From the NCBI RefSeq assembly GCF_018141165.1, contig NZ_CP058558.1, positions 186,001-250,000 of the forward strand: a stretch of DNA of 64,000 bases, in the 5' to 3' direction. The notes under the pieces were generated by a model. The model had not been told where the DNA came from. It worked only from the letters and a program-made list of their open reading frames with translations, and made no database searches. Made by a program: the position numbers and the translations under genes. This DNA comes from Alkaliphilus sp. B6464 (GTDB taxonomy: Bacteria > Bacillota > Clostridia > Peptostreptococcales > Natronincolaceae). Of the stretch, positions 1-8,457 are shown piece by piece; positions within the stretch are counted from its first letter, which is position 1, and each line of letters starts with the position of its first letter.

Positions 1-297
1 TATATTAAGCAAAGTTGCATAAACACACTCCACTCCTCTATTTTAAATACTGGGATTAAGGAAGTTAATGAAATTCAAAAAGAGTTCAATATAGATGATG
101 TAAACATGGTTAAACCCGGAATAGGTGAAACTACAAGAGTTTTATTAAGAAGGGTTCCATGGAAGATTTTAGTGAATGATATAAATAATCCAAAATTAAA
201 ACATATTTTATTGCTTGCCAAGGACAGAAATGTTCCTGTAATTGAATATAAAAACATGAATTATTCGTGCTGTGGTTTAATTAAAACGATGAAGTAA
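1..297 (+). CDS. C-terminal part of a StiP-type protein with PELOTA RNA-binding domain (cut by window edge)
   Basis: Reading frame 1 is open from the first base to a TAA at 295-297, giving about 98 residues whose start lies outside the window. The visible part includes VKPGIGETTRVLLRR and, near the end, NYSCCGLIKTMK. This resembles the PELOTA-like domain that ends StiP/PRTase_1 proteins of bacterial Ter stress clusters. The following HAD, TerD, TerD, AIM24 and P-ATPase genes are the usual partners of that family. Assignment is by memory of motif and context; the catalytic half is not visible. A hairpin separates it from the next gene. Confidence 0.6.
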   Translation, partial: YIKQSCINTLHSSILNTGIKEVNEIQKEFNIDDVNMVKPGIGETTRVLLRRVPWKILVNDINNPKLKHILLLAKDRNVPVIEYKNMNYSCCGLIKTMK

Positions 298-303
298 ACT
301 ACT

Positions 304-330
304 CCCCTTCTCTATTGAAGGGGATATTTT
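304..330 (+). terminator. Hairpin after the PELOTA-domain gene
   Basis: A 7-bp stem CCCCTTC/GAAGGGG (304-310, 317-323) with a 6-nt loop, followed by ATATTTT. It is a weak intrinsic terminator only 7 nt after the stop codon. The next ribosome site follows directly, so partial readthrough into the HAD gene is likely. Confidence 0.55.
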
Positions 331-351
331 ATGACAAAGGAGGGCTAACCT

Positions 352-1146
352 ATGATATTTGCAACAGATTTAGATAGAACAATAATTTATTCTAAAAGAT
401 TTGTTCATGACAATATGCCACAGGTACAAAGTGTGGAGAATATAAATGGTAGTGAAATCTCTTATATGACTAAGACATCTTTATATTTAATACAAAATTT
501 ATTAAATCAGGACATAGTAACTTTGATACCTGTTACTGCAAGAAGTAAAGACGAATTTGCTCGAATACATTTTTTATATAATTTGGGACTTAAATATATT
601 ATTGTAAACAATGGAGGCAGCATATTTATTGACGGTAAAGAGGATAAGTATTGGAAAGAACATATTCAAAAACAAGTCCAACAATTTAAGATGTCTCATG
701 CAGAAATTCTCAATAAATACTTAGATACATTTGGATTTAATTCTTTAAAAAAATTTACTCTTGTTGATAAATTAGTTAGAGTCATAAGTTTAAAAAATAA
801 GTTAGATAAAAAAAAGTTAAATGAATTTACTAAGTATGCACATTCTCATGGATGGAAAATTTCTTATAATGGAAAAAAAATATACATTATGCCAGAGTTC
901 ATCAATAAATGGTCAGCACTTGAATATGTCCGGGATAAATATTTAAATGGAAAAAAAATAATATCTTCAGGTGATTCTGATTTGGATTTAGACATGGTAA
1001 CTAATGCTGATATTGGAATCGTTCCAAGGCATGGAAATATTATAGATTACATTAATACAGATAAAATTGAAATTACTCGAAACCATGGTTTTTTAGCAGG
1101 TGAAGAAATAATAAAAAGAGTTTTTGATCTCACAACTTTGGAATAA
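352..1146 (+). CDS. HAD-superfamily phosphatase of the Ter cluster
   Basis: 264 residues starting at ATG 352 behind AAAGGAGGG. The N-terminus carries the HAD nucleophile motif DLDRT (residues 6-10). SGDSDLDLDMV near residues 205-215 is the acidic Mg2+-binding motif IV, and VTARS is motif II. The cap lies in the middle, as in Cof/sucrose-phosphatase-type enzymes. HAD proteins of this type are standard members of Ter stress operons; the physiological substrate is unknown. It sits between two hairpins, so it may be read through from the upstream gene and ends transcription before terD. Confidence 0.8.
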   Translation: MIFATDLDRTIIYSKRFVHDNMPQVQSVENINGSEISYMTKTSLYLIQNLLNQDIVTLIPVTARSKDEFARIHFLYNLGLKYIIVNNGGSIFIDGKEDKYWKEHIQKQVQQFKMSHAEILNKYLDTFGFNSLKKFTLVDKLVRVISLKNKLDKKKLNEFTKYAHSHGWKISYNGKKIYIMPEFINKWSALEYVRDKYLNGKKIISSGDSDLDLDMVTNADIGIVPRHGNIIDYINTDKIEITRNHGFLAGEEIIKRVFDLTTLE

Positions 1147-1175
1147 CACAGTATCTATTGATATTGTGTTTTTTA
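1146..1175 (+). terminator. Intrinsic terminator after the HAD gene
   Basis: 10-bp stem ACACAGTATC/GATATTGTGT with one G-U pair and a TATT loop, followed directly by TTTTTTATT. Confidence 0.85.
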
Positions 1176-1245
1176 TTGTCTGATTTCTTTTTTATTTTTA
1201 AAATTTTTCTTTATTTTTTTTATAAGTAAATAATCTTATGAAAAT

Positions 1246-1262
1246 CGTGTGTTATGTTAAAA
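1246..1262 (+). promoter_or_regulatory. Copy 1 of the 17-bp TGTGTTATGTT element
   Basis: CGTGTGTTATGTTAAAA, 122 nt upstream of the first terD start and just upstream of a separate sigma-A-like promoter. Further copies lie at 4140, 23903, 39128, 49927, 54185 and 59789, with a near-copy at 13395. Confidence 0.75.
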
Positions 1263-1272
1263 AAGCAAATAC

Positions 1273-1301
1273 TTGAAACAGAGTATTTTACTTAATAATA
1301 T
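1273..1301 (+). promoter_or_regulatory. Sigma-A-like promoter for the terD operon
   Basis: TTGAAA (1273-1278), 17-bp spacer, TAATAT (1296-1301). It gives a leader of about 75 nt before the terD ATG. Confidence 0.65.
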
Positions 1302-1384
1302 ATAAATCTATCGCCCAAAGAGTAATCTTATATCTTCAGAATTACATCTTGTAGGTAATAAGAAAATTTAAAGGAGGAATTATT

Positions 1385-2122
1385 ATGGATTTTAGTTCAG
1401 GAGCAAATCAGCAACAAAACAACAATGGGTTAGGCTTAGGGTTAGGACTTGGTAATAATCAACCGCAAATGCAAACTCATGTAGTGCCACAAGAAAATCT
1501 AGGAGGACCATTAAACTTTGGAGCAGGAATTTCTCTTGCTAAAGGTGGCGGTGTTTCTCTCTCCAAAAATTCAGGCATAAGTCTTTCTAAAGTGGATCCG
1601 TCTCTAAAGAATGTAATGGTTGGTGCAGGATGGGATGTAAATACAATGGGTTCTGCTTATGACTTAGATATTCAAGCATGGATGTTAGGTCAAGATGGCA
1701 GAGTTTTAAGTGATGCTCATTTTGTTTTCTACAATCAATCAGTTAGTCCAGATGGCTCGGTTAGACATTCTGGAGATAACAGAAATGGTCAAGGTGAAGG
1801 TGATGATGAAACAATGGATATCACACTAGATCTCGTATCCCCTCAAATAAATGAAATTTTATTTACTATTACTATTGATAATGCAAGGGCAAAAGGTCAA
1901 AGTTTTGGGAATGTTCAAAATGCCTTCATTAGACTTGTAAACAAGGATACTGGAAATCAAATTGCTAGATATGATTTATCAGGGAATTATGCAGGTGCAA
2001 CATCTTTAATCTTTGCAAAACTTGTTAGAGATAATACATGTTGGAACTTTATAGCATTAGGTGACGGCACCCAAGAAGAACTTGTCAATCTTTGTCAAAG
2101 ATATGGTGTAAATGTTGGTTAG
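1385..2122 (+). CDS. terD: TerD-family stress protein 1
   Basis: 245 residues, ATG 1385 with AAAGGAGGAATT just upstream. Residues 1 to about 60 are low complexity (Gln/Asn/Gly, with a GLGLGLG run). Residues about 65-245 form the TerD domain: LKNVMVGAGWDVN, an acidic YDLDI strand, then SPDGSVRHSGDNRNGQGEGD, which carries the Ca2+-binding acidic cluster of the family. The family binds Ca2+ and is tied to tellurite and other envelope-stress phenotypes; the molecular role is unsettled. It heads a run with a second terD and an AIM24 gene. A TGTGTTATGTT element and a TTGAAA/TAATAT promoter precede it. Confidence 0.9.
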   Translation: MDFSSGANQQQNNNGLGLGLGLGNNQPQMQTHVVPQENLGGPLNFGAGISLAKGGGVSLSKNSGISLSKVDPSLKNVMVGAGWDVNTMGSAYDLDIQAWMLGQDGRVLSDAHFVFYNQSVSPDGSVRHSGDNRNGQGEGDDETMDITLDLVSPQINEILFTITIDNARAKGQSFGNVQNAFIRLVNKDTGNQIARYDLSGNYAGATSLIFAKLVRDNTCWNFIALGDGTQEELVNLCQRYGVNVG

Positions 2123-2203
2123 TTATAAAATTTTTATTAAGCAATTCGCCTACATCTTTGAAACACAACTAATTGTACAGAATACCTAATAAATTATTTT
2201 AGA

Positions 2204-2221
2204 TTCCTATCGACGTAGGAA
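2204..2221 (+). repeat. Inverted repeat between the terD genes
   Basis: TTCCTA/TAGGAA around a 6-nt TCGACG loop, about 65 nt upstream of terD2. No T-tract follows, so it looks like a leader hairpin or protein site rather than a terminator. Confidence 0.4.
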
Positions 2222-2286
2222 TATCAACAATAGTTCTAGTGATTTTGAAACACCAAGAATTAACTTAACAAAAGGGAGGTTTTACT

Positions 2287-3132
2287 ATGGCTGATTTTAG
2301 TAGAGGTAATACTCCAACTTCCCCTAATAACTTCGGATTAAGAAGTCCAACCAATCTATATGCCCCTAATGGGCATATAGATTATCAAACAAATATCCCT
2401 CAACAGGGCTTTAACAATCCAAATAGTAATCAGGGCTTTGGAGAACCACAATATACACAATACAATCAACCTGCCATGGATAGTTATGGAATGTCTCCTT
2501 ATCTATCTAAAGGGAGAGGATTATCGCTAACTAAAGACCAAAGCATTAGTCTTTCTAAGATAGATGTAAATTTAAAAAATTTGCTTGTAGGGCTTGGATG
2601 GGATGTTAATACTCACAAAATGAACAATGCATACGGTAGTAGGGGAAATAATTTTGATCACGATTTAGATGTTCAGGTGTTTATATTTGATTCACTAAAT
2701 CCTAATCAACGAGTAATAAGTGATGGACACTTTATATTCTATAATCAACCCCTGAGTCCTGATGGTGCTGTTCGTCATACTGGCGACAATAGAAATGGAC
2801 AAGGTGAAGGTGATGATGAATCTGTATTAATAGATTTACTAAGAATCTCACCACAAGTACAGAGACTTCTATTTACAGTAACCATTCATGATGCAAATAT
2901 AAGAGATCAACATTTTGGACAAATCAATAATGCATATATACGAGTTGTAAACAGGGATACAGGTATTGAAGTTATTCGATACGATTTGACTTCAAATTAT
3001 TCCGGTTCAACTTCTCTAATTGTAGGAGAAATGATTAGAATAGGTAACGATTGGCAGTTTAAGGCATTAGGACAAGGAACCCAAGAAGAATTGTTTCATT
3101 TATGTAGAAGGTTTGGGGTTAATATATCCTAA
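2287..3132 (+). CDS. terD: TerD-family stress protein 2
   Basis: 281 residues, ATG 2287 behind AAAGGGAGG. A Pro/Asn/Gln/Tyr-rich N-terminal 85 residues precede a TerD domain (LLVGLGWDVN, HDLDVQVFIF, SPDGAVRHTGDNRNGQGEGD). It is paralogous to the upstream TerD and has an extra about 10-residue segment (HKMNNAYGSRGN) before the acidic strand. A perfect 13-bp inverted repeat lies inside the low-complexity coding part. The 165-nt gap from terD1 has no convincing terminator, so co-transcription is likely. Confidence 0.9.
   Translation: MADFSRGNTPTSPNNFGLRSPTNLYAPNGHIDYQTNIPQQGFNNPNSNQGFGEPQYTQYNQPAMDSYGMSPYLSKGRGLSLTKDQSISLSKIDVNLKNLLVGLGWDVNTHKMNNAYGSRGNNFDHDLDVQVFIFDSLNPNQRVISDGHFIFYNQPLSPDGAVRHTGDNRNGQGEGDDESVLIDLLRISPQVQRLLFTVTIHDANIRDQHFGQINNAYIRVVNRDTGIEVIRYDLTSNYSGSTSLIVGEMIRIGNDWQFKALGQGTQEELFHLCRRFGVNIS
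2353..2383 (+). repeat. Perfect 13-bp inverted repeat inside terD2
   Basis: AATCTATATGCCC (2353-2365), 5-nt loop CTAAT, GGGCATATAGATT (2371-2383), within codons for the disordered N-terminus. No T-tract follows. Confidence 0.8.
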
Positions 3133-3205
3133 AATACAAGTTTAATTTTGTGATTTTAAAAAAACAAATATATAACTAATAATAAATCGAATAGGAGTGA
3201 TTTCT

Positions 3206-4048
3206 ATGTTTAGATTAGCAGTTCATAACGAACTTTCATGTTTAGCACAAGCACAACAACAAGGCGTTTTATATGCAAAAAAAGGCTCTATGGTTGGATA
3301 TCAAGGACGCTTTAAATTTGATAAAGTTTTGCTTGACCCTAATGGTGGAAATGTAATGGCAATGGCAGCAAGACATATGGGTAGAAAGTTAACTGGTGAA
3401 AATCTTGAACTTATGAAAGTACAAGGTCAAGGAATTCTATATCTTGCGGACTTGGCTCAACATGTTACTGTTGTTGGATTAAATAATGGAGAATCAATTA
3501 GTGTAGAGAGTGAAAACTTACTTGCACTTACAGATGGATGTAAGTATGGTATTAATTTCTTTGCGTTAGGAACTGTATCGCAAAAAGGCCTATTTACTTC
3601 AAAAATAACTGGACAAGGACAGGGTTCACAAGTTGCTATTATGACAAATGGAAACCCTATCATTCTTGATACTCCATGCGTTGTAGATCCTGATGCAATA
3701 GTTGCTTGGACTGGTCCAGATCCGACATTAAAAGCACATATGAGTTTTAAAATGTTGATTGGACAAACTTCAGGCGAATCTTATGCTCTTGAATTTAAAC
3801 AACCGGGACATAAAGTTGTTATTCAGCCTTATGAAAGGGAAAGTGGTTTTAAATTAGCCATTGACGATAAGAGATATCAGCCTGAAATGCAAAACTCTGC
3901 TTTCCAAAACACTCAAAATGGGTTCCAACAAATGGGACAACAATTTGGTGGAGAGCAGATTGGTAGTCAAGGTCAATTCGGTAGTCAAAGCCAAGGAAAT
4001 GGCATGGAAAATATGGTAAAAGGTGCTTTAAAGAATTTCTTAGGTTAA
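3206..4048 (+). CDS. AIM24/TIGR00266-family protein with Q/G-rich tail
   Basis: 280 residues. ATG 3206 is chosen over an in-frame GTG at 3197 because AGGAG at 3193-3197 serves it. The body is the all-beta AIM24 fold (repeated short glycine-turn strands, for example GQGILYLADLAQHVTVVGL), a family named for a mitochondrial protein and common in bacterial Ter clusters. The last about 50 residues are Gln/Gly/Asn-rich (QQMGQQFGGEQIGSQGQFGS), like the N-termini of both upstream TerD proteins. Role not established; probably acts with TerD. Confidence 0.8.
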   Translation: MFRLAVHNELSCLAQAQQQGVLYAKKGSMVGYQGRFKFDKVLLDPNGGNVMAMAARHMGRKLTGENLELMKVQGQGILYLADLAQHVTVVGLNNGESISVESENLLALTDGCKYGINFFALGTVSQKGLFTSKITGQGQGSQVAIMTNGNPIILDTPCVVDPDAIVAWTGPDPTLKAHMSFKMLIGQTSGESYALEFKQPGHKVVIQPYERESGFKLAIDDKRYQPEMQNSAFQNTQNGFQQMGQQFGGEQIGSQGQFGSQSQGNGMENMVKGALKNFLG

Positions 4049-4059
4049 TTAACTTAATA

Positions 4060-4092
4060 AACCTCTCCTCTATCTTTGAGGAGGGGTTTTTG
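4060..4092 (+). terminator. Intrinsic terminator after AIM24
   Basis: 11-bp stem AACCTCTCCTC/GAGGAGGGGTT with one T-G pair and a 7-nt loop, then TTTTT. Confidence 0.9.
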
Positions 4093-4139
4093 TATTTTTA
4101 AAATAATAAAAAATTATTTTACAATTACGTTTAAAAAAA

Positions 4140-4156
4140 CGTGTGTTATGTTAAAA
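4140..4156 (+). promoter_or_regulatory. Copy 2 of the TGTGTTATGTT element
   Basis: CGTGTGTTATGTTAAAA ends 36 nt before the P-ATPase ATG. No other promoter is seen between the AIM24 terminator and this gene. TGTG-T-TATGTT could be read as an extended -10 (TRTGn plus TATGTT). Confidence 0.75.
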
Positions 4157-4192
4157 ACACAAATCAAGAAAGTAAGAAAGGATGATGAAAGA

Positions 4193-6967
4193 ATGAATAA
4201 TTCATTCAAAAAATCTTATGAAGAAATATTGTCAACTTTGGGTGTATCAAAAGGAACTGGCTTAAATAACAAGCAAGTTGAAGAAAGCAGAAAGAAATAT
4301 GGATATAATGAGTTTACTCCTCCTAAAAAGGAAAGTTTCTTTACTAGACTTTTAGATAATCTAAAGGATCCTATGATTTTAATTTTATTAGTTGCGACTT
4401 TTATTTCTTTATCAACAAATGTATACCTTCATTATTCAAATCAACACAGTGATTTCATAGAAAGTATTGCTATATTATTAGCAGTTATGCTCTCTACTAC
4501 CATTGCAATGACTATGGAAGGCAAATCTCAAAAGGCTTTTGAAACTTTAAATCAAATTAATGATAATATTAAAGTAAAAGTACTTAGGGATAGAAAAATA
4601 ATTTACTTATTAAAAAGAGAATTAGTAGTTGGAGATATTGTTTTTTTAGAAACTGGAGATAAGGCTCCTGCTGATGGGAGATTAATAGAAGCATTTAATC
4701 TTAAAATTAATGAATCTATGCTAACTGGCGAATCCGATGATGTAAAGAAAAATGCTGAATTAGTATTGGATGACGACAAAACTCCACTTGGCGAAAGAAA
4801 AAATATGGTTTTCGGTGGGACATTTGTAACAGAAGGAAAAGGTACTATGATTGTTACTAGTGTTGGTGACGATACTGAAATGGGTAGAATTGCAGAAGGA
4901 TTAAAGGATTCAGAAGAAGATGAAACTCCACTTCAGGAAAAGTTGGGCGATCTTGGAAAGAAAATCTCTTTAATTGGTACTTTTGCAGCAGGTATTATTT
5001 TTGTTATTAAGATTATTAAAATGATGAATGGTGAAGGTATTACTGCTCCTGAAGTTATAAATGCCTTTATAGTATCCATAACATTAATCGTTGCTGCTGT
5101 ACCAGAAGGACTTCCGACAATGATTTCTATGACTTTATCACTTAATATGCAAAAAATGGCTAAAAACAATTCTCTTGTTAAGAAATTGATTGCATGTGAA
5201 ACTGTTGGAAGTATTAATGTAATCTGTTCTGATAAAACTGGTACATTAACAGAAAATAAAATGACTGTTGTAGATATATATAGTAATGGTAAATTAATAA
5301 AACCTGACCAATTACAATCAGGTCACATGATTGAAAACTTTGCCATTAACTCTACTGCAAATTTACAAATAAAAGATGAGAAACACGAATTTATTGGAAA
5401 TGCCACTGAATGTTCATTACTTGAGGCTTTTACTAAAACAATATGTTCTCTTTCCCCTACTAAGTGCATTAATTATATGAAAGAAGGAACATTATGTGAA
5501 AGCAAATGCTCTAAATATTTAAATGATAAGGAAGTCATTAGTAATTATGAAGATTTAAGACATAATGCAGAAGTCGCTTATCAATATGCATTTAGTTCAG
5601 ATAGAAAAATGATGTCTACTGTTATTAAAAATGGAGAAACATTTACAGTATATACTAAAGGAGCATCTGAAAAAATCTTAGACTTATGTACTAAAGTTGC
5701 AATAAATGGACAAATAATGAATTTAACAGATGAAATTAAGGTAGAACTTGTTTCAGAGATAGAAAAGTTACAATCTCAAGCAAAGAGGGTTCTTGGGTTT
5801 GCACATAGGGAAGTCGCTGAAATGGACTGGTTAAATGAACAAATAAAAATTGAAGATGAATTTATATTTGATGGTTTTGTTGGAATTGCTGATCCTCTTA
5901 GAAAAGAAGTTTATGATGCTGTAAGAGAATCTCGTGCAGCAGGTGTTGATCTTAAAATCCTTACTGGAGATAATAAGGTTACTGCAACAGCAATTGCTAA
6001 TGAATTAGAGATCTTAGATGCTGATGCTCTAGTATTAGAGGCTCATGAAATCGAAGATATGTCAGATGAAGAATTACTTAATATAATTGATAGAATTAAA
6101 GTTATCGCTAGAAGTAAACCAATGACAAAACAGAGAATCGTAGATGTTTTAAAGAAAAAAGGTGATGTTGTAGCCGTAACTGGTGATGGTATTAATGATG
6201 CCCCTGCTCTTAAAAAAGCAGATTGCGGTATTGCAATGGGTATTGCAGGTACAGAAGTATCTAAAGAGGCTGCTGATATTGTACTTCTTGACGATTCTTT
6301 TTCATCAATAGTAACATCTATATTTTGGGGTAGAGGTATTTACGAGAATTTTCAAAGATTCATTCAATTTCAATTAACAGTAAATGTGGTTGCTTTCTTA
6401 ACTGCCTTTTTAGCAGAGATATTTGGTTTTCCAATGCCATTTACTGCACTTGAACTATTATGGGTTAATATTGTAATGGATGGACCTCCTGCTTTAACTC
6501 TTGGCTTAGAACCACCTAGAAAACACTTAATGAAGAAAGAGCCTATAAAAAGAGATGCGAGTATTGTAACAAAAGATATGCTTTCAAGAATTATTTTACA
6601 TGGATTATTTATGGTTGGTATGTTAATATTCTTACTTGTGGCCAGACCATTTGGAGACCCATCAAATGAAACTCAACAATTAACTATAACCTTTACTACA
6701 TTTGTTATGTTTCAAATTTTTAATGCATTTAACTCAAGAGAATTTGGTACAGATAGTGTATTTAAAAACTTATTCCATAATAAGATAATGCTAGTAACTA
6801 TCTTTGCTACATTTTTAATTCAAGTAGCCGTAACTCAATTTGGAGGTTCAATATTTAAAACTGTACCTCTTGATTTAGTAACATGGATTAGAATTGTTGG
6901 CTTCTCCTCTACTATCATCATTTTTGGTGAATTAGTAAAGGTAGTTAGAAAAATTATTAATAAATAA
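4193..6967 (+). CDS. Calcium-type (P2) cation-transporting P-type ATPase
   Basis: 924 residues from ATG 4193, preceded by AGAAAGGA. A longer reading from 4076 would run through the upstream terminator and the 17-bp element, so it is rejected. Motifs: TGES (178-181, actuator), PEGLP (about 304, M4 ion site), DKTGTLT (347-353, phosphorylated Asp347), KGASE (nucleotide domain) and GDGINDAP (664-671), with about ten membrane segments. This pattern is that of SERCA/PMCA-like Ca2+ pumps. An unusual Cx6Cx9Cx3C stretch (Cys 418, 425, 435, 439) lies in the N-domain. Placement next to terD fits Ca2+-linked stress handling; the transported ion is inferred. Confidence 0.9.
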   Translation: MNNSFKKSYEEILSTLGVSKGTGLNNKQVEESRKKYGYNEFTPPKKESFFTRLLDNLKDPMILILLVATFISLSTNVYLHYSNQHSDFIESIAILLAVMLSTTIAMTMEGKSQKAFETLNQINDNIKVKVLRDRKIIYLLKRELVVGDIVFLETGDKAPADGRLIEAFNLKINESMLTGESDDVKKNAELVLDDDKTPLGERKNMVFGGTFVTEGKGTMIVTSVGDDTEMGRIAEGLKDSEEDETPLQEKLGDLGKKISLIGTFAAGIIFVIKIIKMMNGEGITAPEVINAFIVSITLIVAAVPEGLPTMISMTLSLNMQKMAKNNSLVKKLIACETVGSINVICSDKTGTLTENKMTVVDIYSNGKLIKPDQLQSGHMIENFAINSTANLQIKDEKHEFIGNATECSLLEAFTKTICSLSPTKCINYMKEGTLCESKCSKYLNDKEVISNYEDLRHNAEVAYQYAFSSDRKMMSTVIKNGETFTVYTKGASEKILDLCTKVAINGQIMNLTDEIKVELVSEIEKLQSQAKRVLGFAHREVAEMDWLNEQIKIEDEFIFDGFVGIADPLRKEVYDAVRESRAAGVDLKILTGDNKVTATAIANELEILDADALVLEAHEIEDMSDEELLNIIDRIKVIARSKPMTKQRIVDVLKKKGDVVAVTGDGINDAPALKKADCGIAMGIAGTEVSKEAADIVLLDDSFSSIVTSIFWGRGIYENFQRFIQFQLTVNVVAFLTAFLAEIFGFPMPFTALELLWVNIVMDGPPALTLGLEPPRKHLMKKEPIKRDASIVTKDMLSRIILHGLFMVGMLIFLLVARPFGDPSNETQQLTITFTTFVMFQIFNAFNSREFGTDSVFKNLFHNKIMLVTIFATFLIQVAVTQFGGSIFKTVPLDLVTWIRIVGFSSTIIIFGELVKVVRKIINK

Positions 6968-6976
6968 TGTTATTTT

Positions 6977-7008
6977 AACACCTTGAGATTACCTCAAGGT
7001 GTTATTTT
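6977..7008 (+). terminator. Bidirectional terminator between convergent genes
   Basis: 11-bp perfect stem AACACCTTGAG/CTCAAGGTGTT with a 5-nt loop. ATTTTTA follows on +, and AAAATAAC precedes, so weak minus-strand use is possible. Confidence 0.85.
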
Positions 7009-7067
7009 TATCTTTTAGTATATATTCTAACTAATAGACAATACATATTAGCGACTGTTTTTAGTTT

Positions 7068-7868
7068 CTAATAGTCGTTATAATCATCATAATAATCGTC
7101 ATAATAATTGTCTCCATATTGACTATTATTTTTTTTCTTATCTCTGCTCATTTTAATCTTATTTAAATTAATTGAACCACCTAAAATAAAAAATAATCCT
7201 CCACCTAATACTAATATCCCTAAGATAATTATAGTGGTCATGGAACTTCTACTGTTTTTCGTTTCTATTATAATATCATTTTTCTTTCCATTTTCTAATA
7301 TCCAAACATACTCTCCATTATTAATTCCAGTATAATTTCCATGGCTAATTTTAAGAGGTCTATATGAAAAAACATAACGATTAGTAGAATATATACTATC
7401 TATTAATTTATTGTTTTTCATTAAATTATCCCATATAGTTAAATCAGCAGATCCCATAATAAAATTATCTATCTGAACCAATTCAATAAATGAAAACTGA
7501 ACCAAATCAACAGATATTTCATTTAATGAACTATATATTTTTTCTCCCTTTATATAGAAAAATTTATTTTCCACATAAGGTTCATATTGTATATCTGTAT
7601 CTTCTAAACTTTTCATAATAGATGGACTTGCAAAAAAACCTAACTCAATACCAGTAATGTTTTCTTTAATAAATAAATTTAAAGAATAAGTACCATTTTT
7701 ATTTTCAACTATACCTATTACATAATTAATATACCCTCCTTCTGATGTAACAGAATTGTAAAAGGTCTTTATCATTTCTTCACTCTTATTTGCTGCAAAT
7801 GTTGTAGTGCTACCTGCTAAATTAAATAGTATACACATTATCAAAACATATTTAATAATTTTTTTCAC
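7068..7868 (-). CDS. Unrecognised membrane-anchored extracytoplasmic protein
   Basis: 266 residues from GTG 7868, with GGGGGGATTGAA upstream. Signal peptide at residues 1-25 (IIKYVLIMCILFNLAGSTTTFA), an extracytoplasmic beta-rich region, one membrane helix near residues 212-232 and a short cytoplasmic tail ending in Asp/Tyr repeats (YYDDYYDDYNDY). I recognise no family. It has its own promoter and faces the P-ATPase gene. Confidence 0.6.
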   Translation of the reverse strand: MKKIIKYVLIMCILFNLAGSTTTFAANKSEEMIKTFYNSVTSEGGYINYVIGIVENKNGTYSLNLFIKENITGIELGFFASPSIMKSLEDTDIQYEPYVENKFFYIKGEKIYSSLNEISVDLVQFSFIELVQIDNFIMGSADLTIWDNLMKNNKLIDSIYSTNRYVFSYRPLKISHGNYTGINNGEYVWILENGKKNDIIIETKNSRSSMTTIIILGILVLGGGLFFILGGSINLNKIKMSRDKKKNNSQYGDNYYDDYYDDYNDY

Positions 7869-7893
7869 TTCAATCCCCCCTCTCTACTCAAGA

Positions 7894-7922
7894 ATTATAA
7901 AGATTTAATACATAATAATCAA
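7894..7922 (-). promoter_or_regulatory. Promoter for the 7868 gene
   Basis: TTGATT (7922-7917), 17-bp spacer, TATAAT (7899-7894) on the minus strand. Confidence 0.65.
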
Positions 7923-7947
7923 AAATATATATAATTTTATTTTATAC

Positions 7948-7977
7948 TTGAAACCCTTTCCCGCTATTTATTAAAAT
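7948..7977 (+). promoter_or_regulatory. Promoter upstream of the 8141 gene
   Basis: TTGAAA (7948-7953), 18-bp spacer, TAAAAT (7972-7977). The leader to 8141 is about 155 nt and contains an orphan AAAGGAGG (about 8019-8026) with no start codon after it. Confidence 0.5.
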
Positions 7978-8140
7978 CTAAATGCTATGACAATAATTGT
8001 TTTTTATAAGTATAAAAGGAGGCAATTTTTTATTTTTTAATATAAATTTCTACTCTTAAAGAATTCTGTTTCCTAGATGTATCAAATTATAGATATATGA
8101 TTGTGCAAAATATTAATAACATAAGGCAGGTGAAATCTAC

Positions 8141-8332
8141 GTGGAAACTTTAGGTCAACGAATCTTTAGAATTATTGTATCGAATATTGGTGCTTTAGTG
8201 GTTTTTTATATGATGCTCTTATATGGACGTGAAAATGTTCCTTTAGTAGAGCAGTATTGGAAAATTCCATTTAGCCTATTAACTACTTATCTCCTATATC
8301 AAGATTTTATGATTTTAATAGGAAAAGATTAA
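8141..8332 (+). CDS. Small membrane protein, unknown
   Basis: 63 residues from GTG 8141 (AGGCAGGTG upstream). Two hydrophobic helices (about 11-27 and 43-60), ends in IGKD. No family recognised. It has a dedicated promoter and a very strong terminator, so it is a monocistronic unit. Confidence 0.55.
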   Translation: METLGQRIFRIIVSNIGALVVFYMMLLYGRENVPLVEQYWKIPFSLLTTYLLYQDFMILIGKD

Positions 8333-8338
8333 TCTTAC

Positions 8339-8369
8339 AAAAGGAACAAGAATTCTTGTTCCTTTTATT
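8339..8369 (+). terminator. Intrinsic terminator
   Basis: Perfect 11-bp stem AAAGGAACAAG/CTTGTTCCTTT around AATT, followed by TATTTG. Confidence 0.85.
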
Positions 8370-8457
8370 TGCTATTTACACATTTAAGTTCTTTAAAAAT
8401 TGATTTTCTCATTATTTTATTTAAAATATATAAAAACTAATGAAAGAGGTGTTTATT

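Noticed and set aside
75-257. 60-aa minus-strand ORF
   Set aside because: Antisense shadow of the PELOTA-domain frame, no ribosome site.
8015-8045. AAAGGAGG at about 8019 as a ribosome site for a small gene
   Set aside because: No ATG, GTG or TTG at a usable distance; left as an orphan site in the leader.
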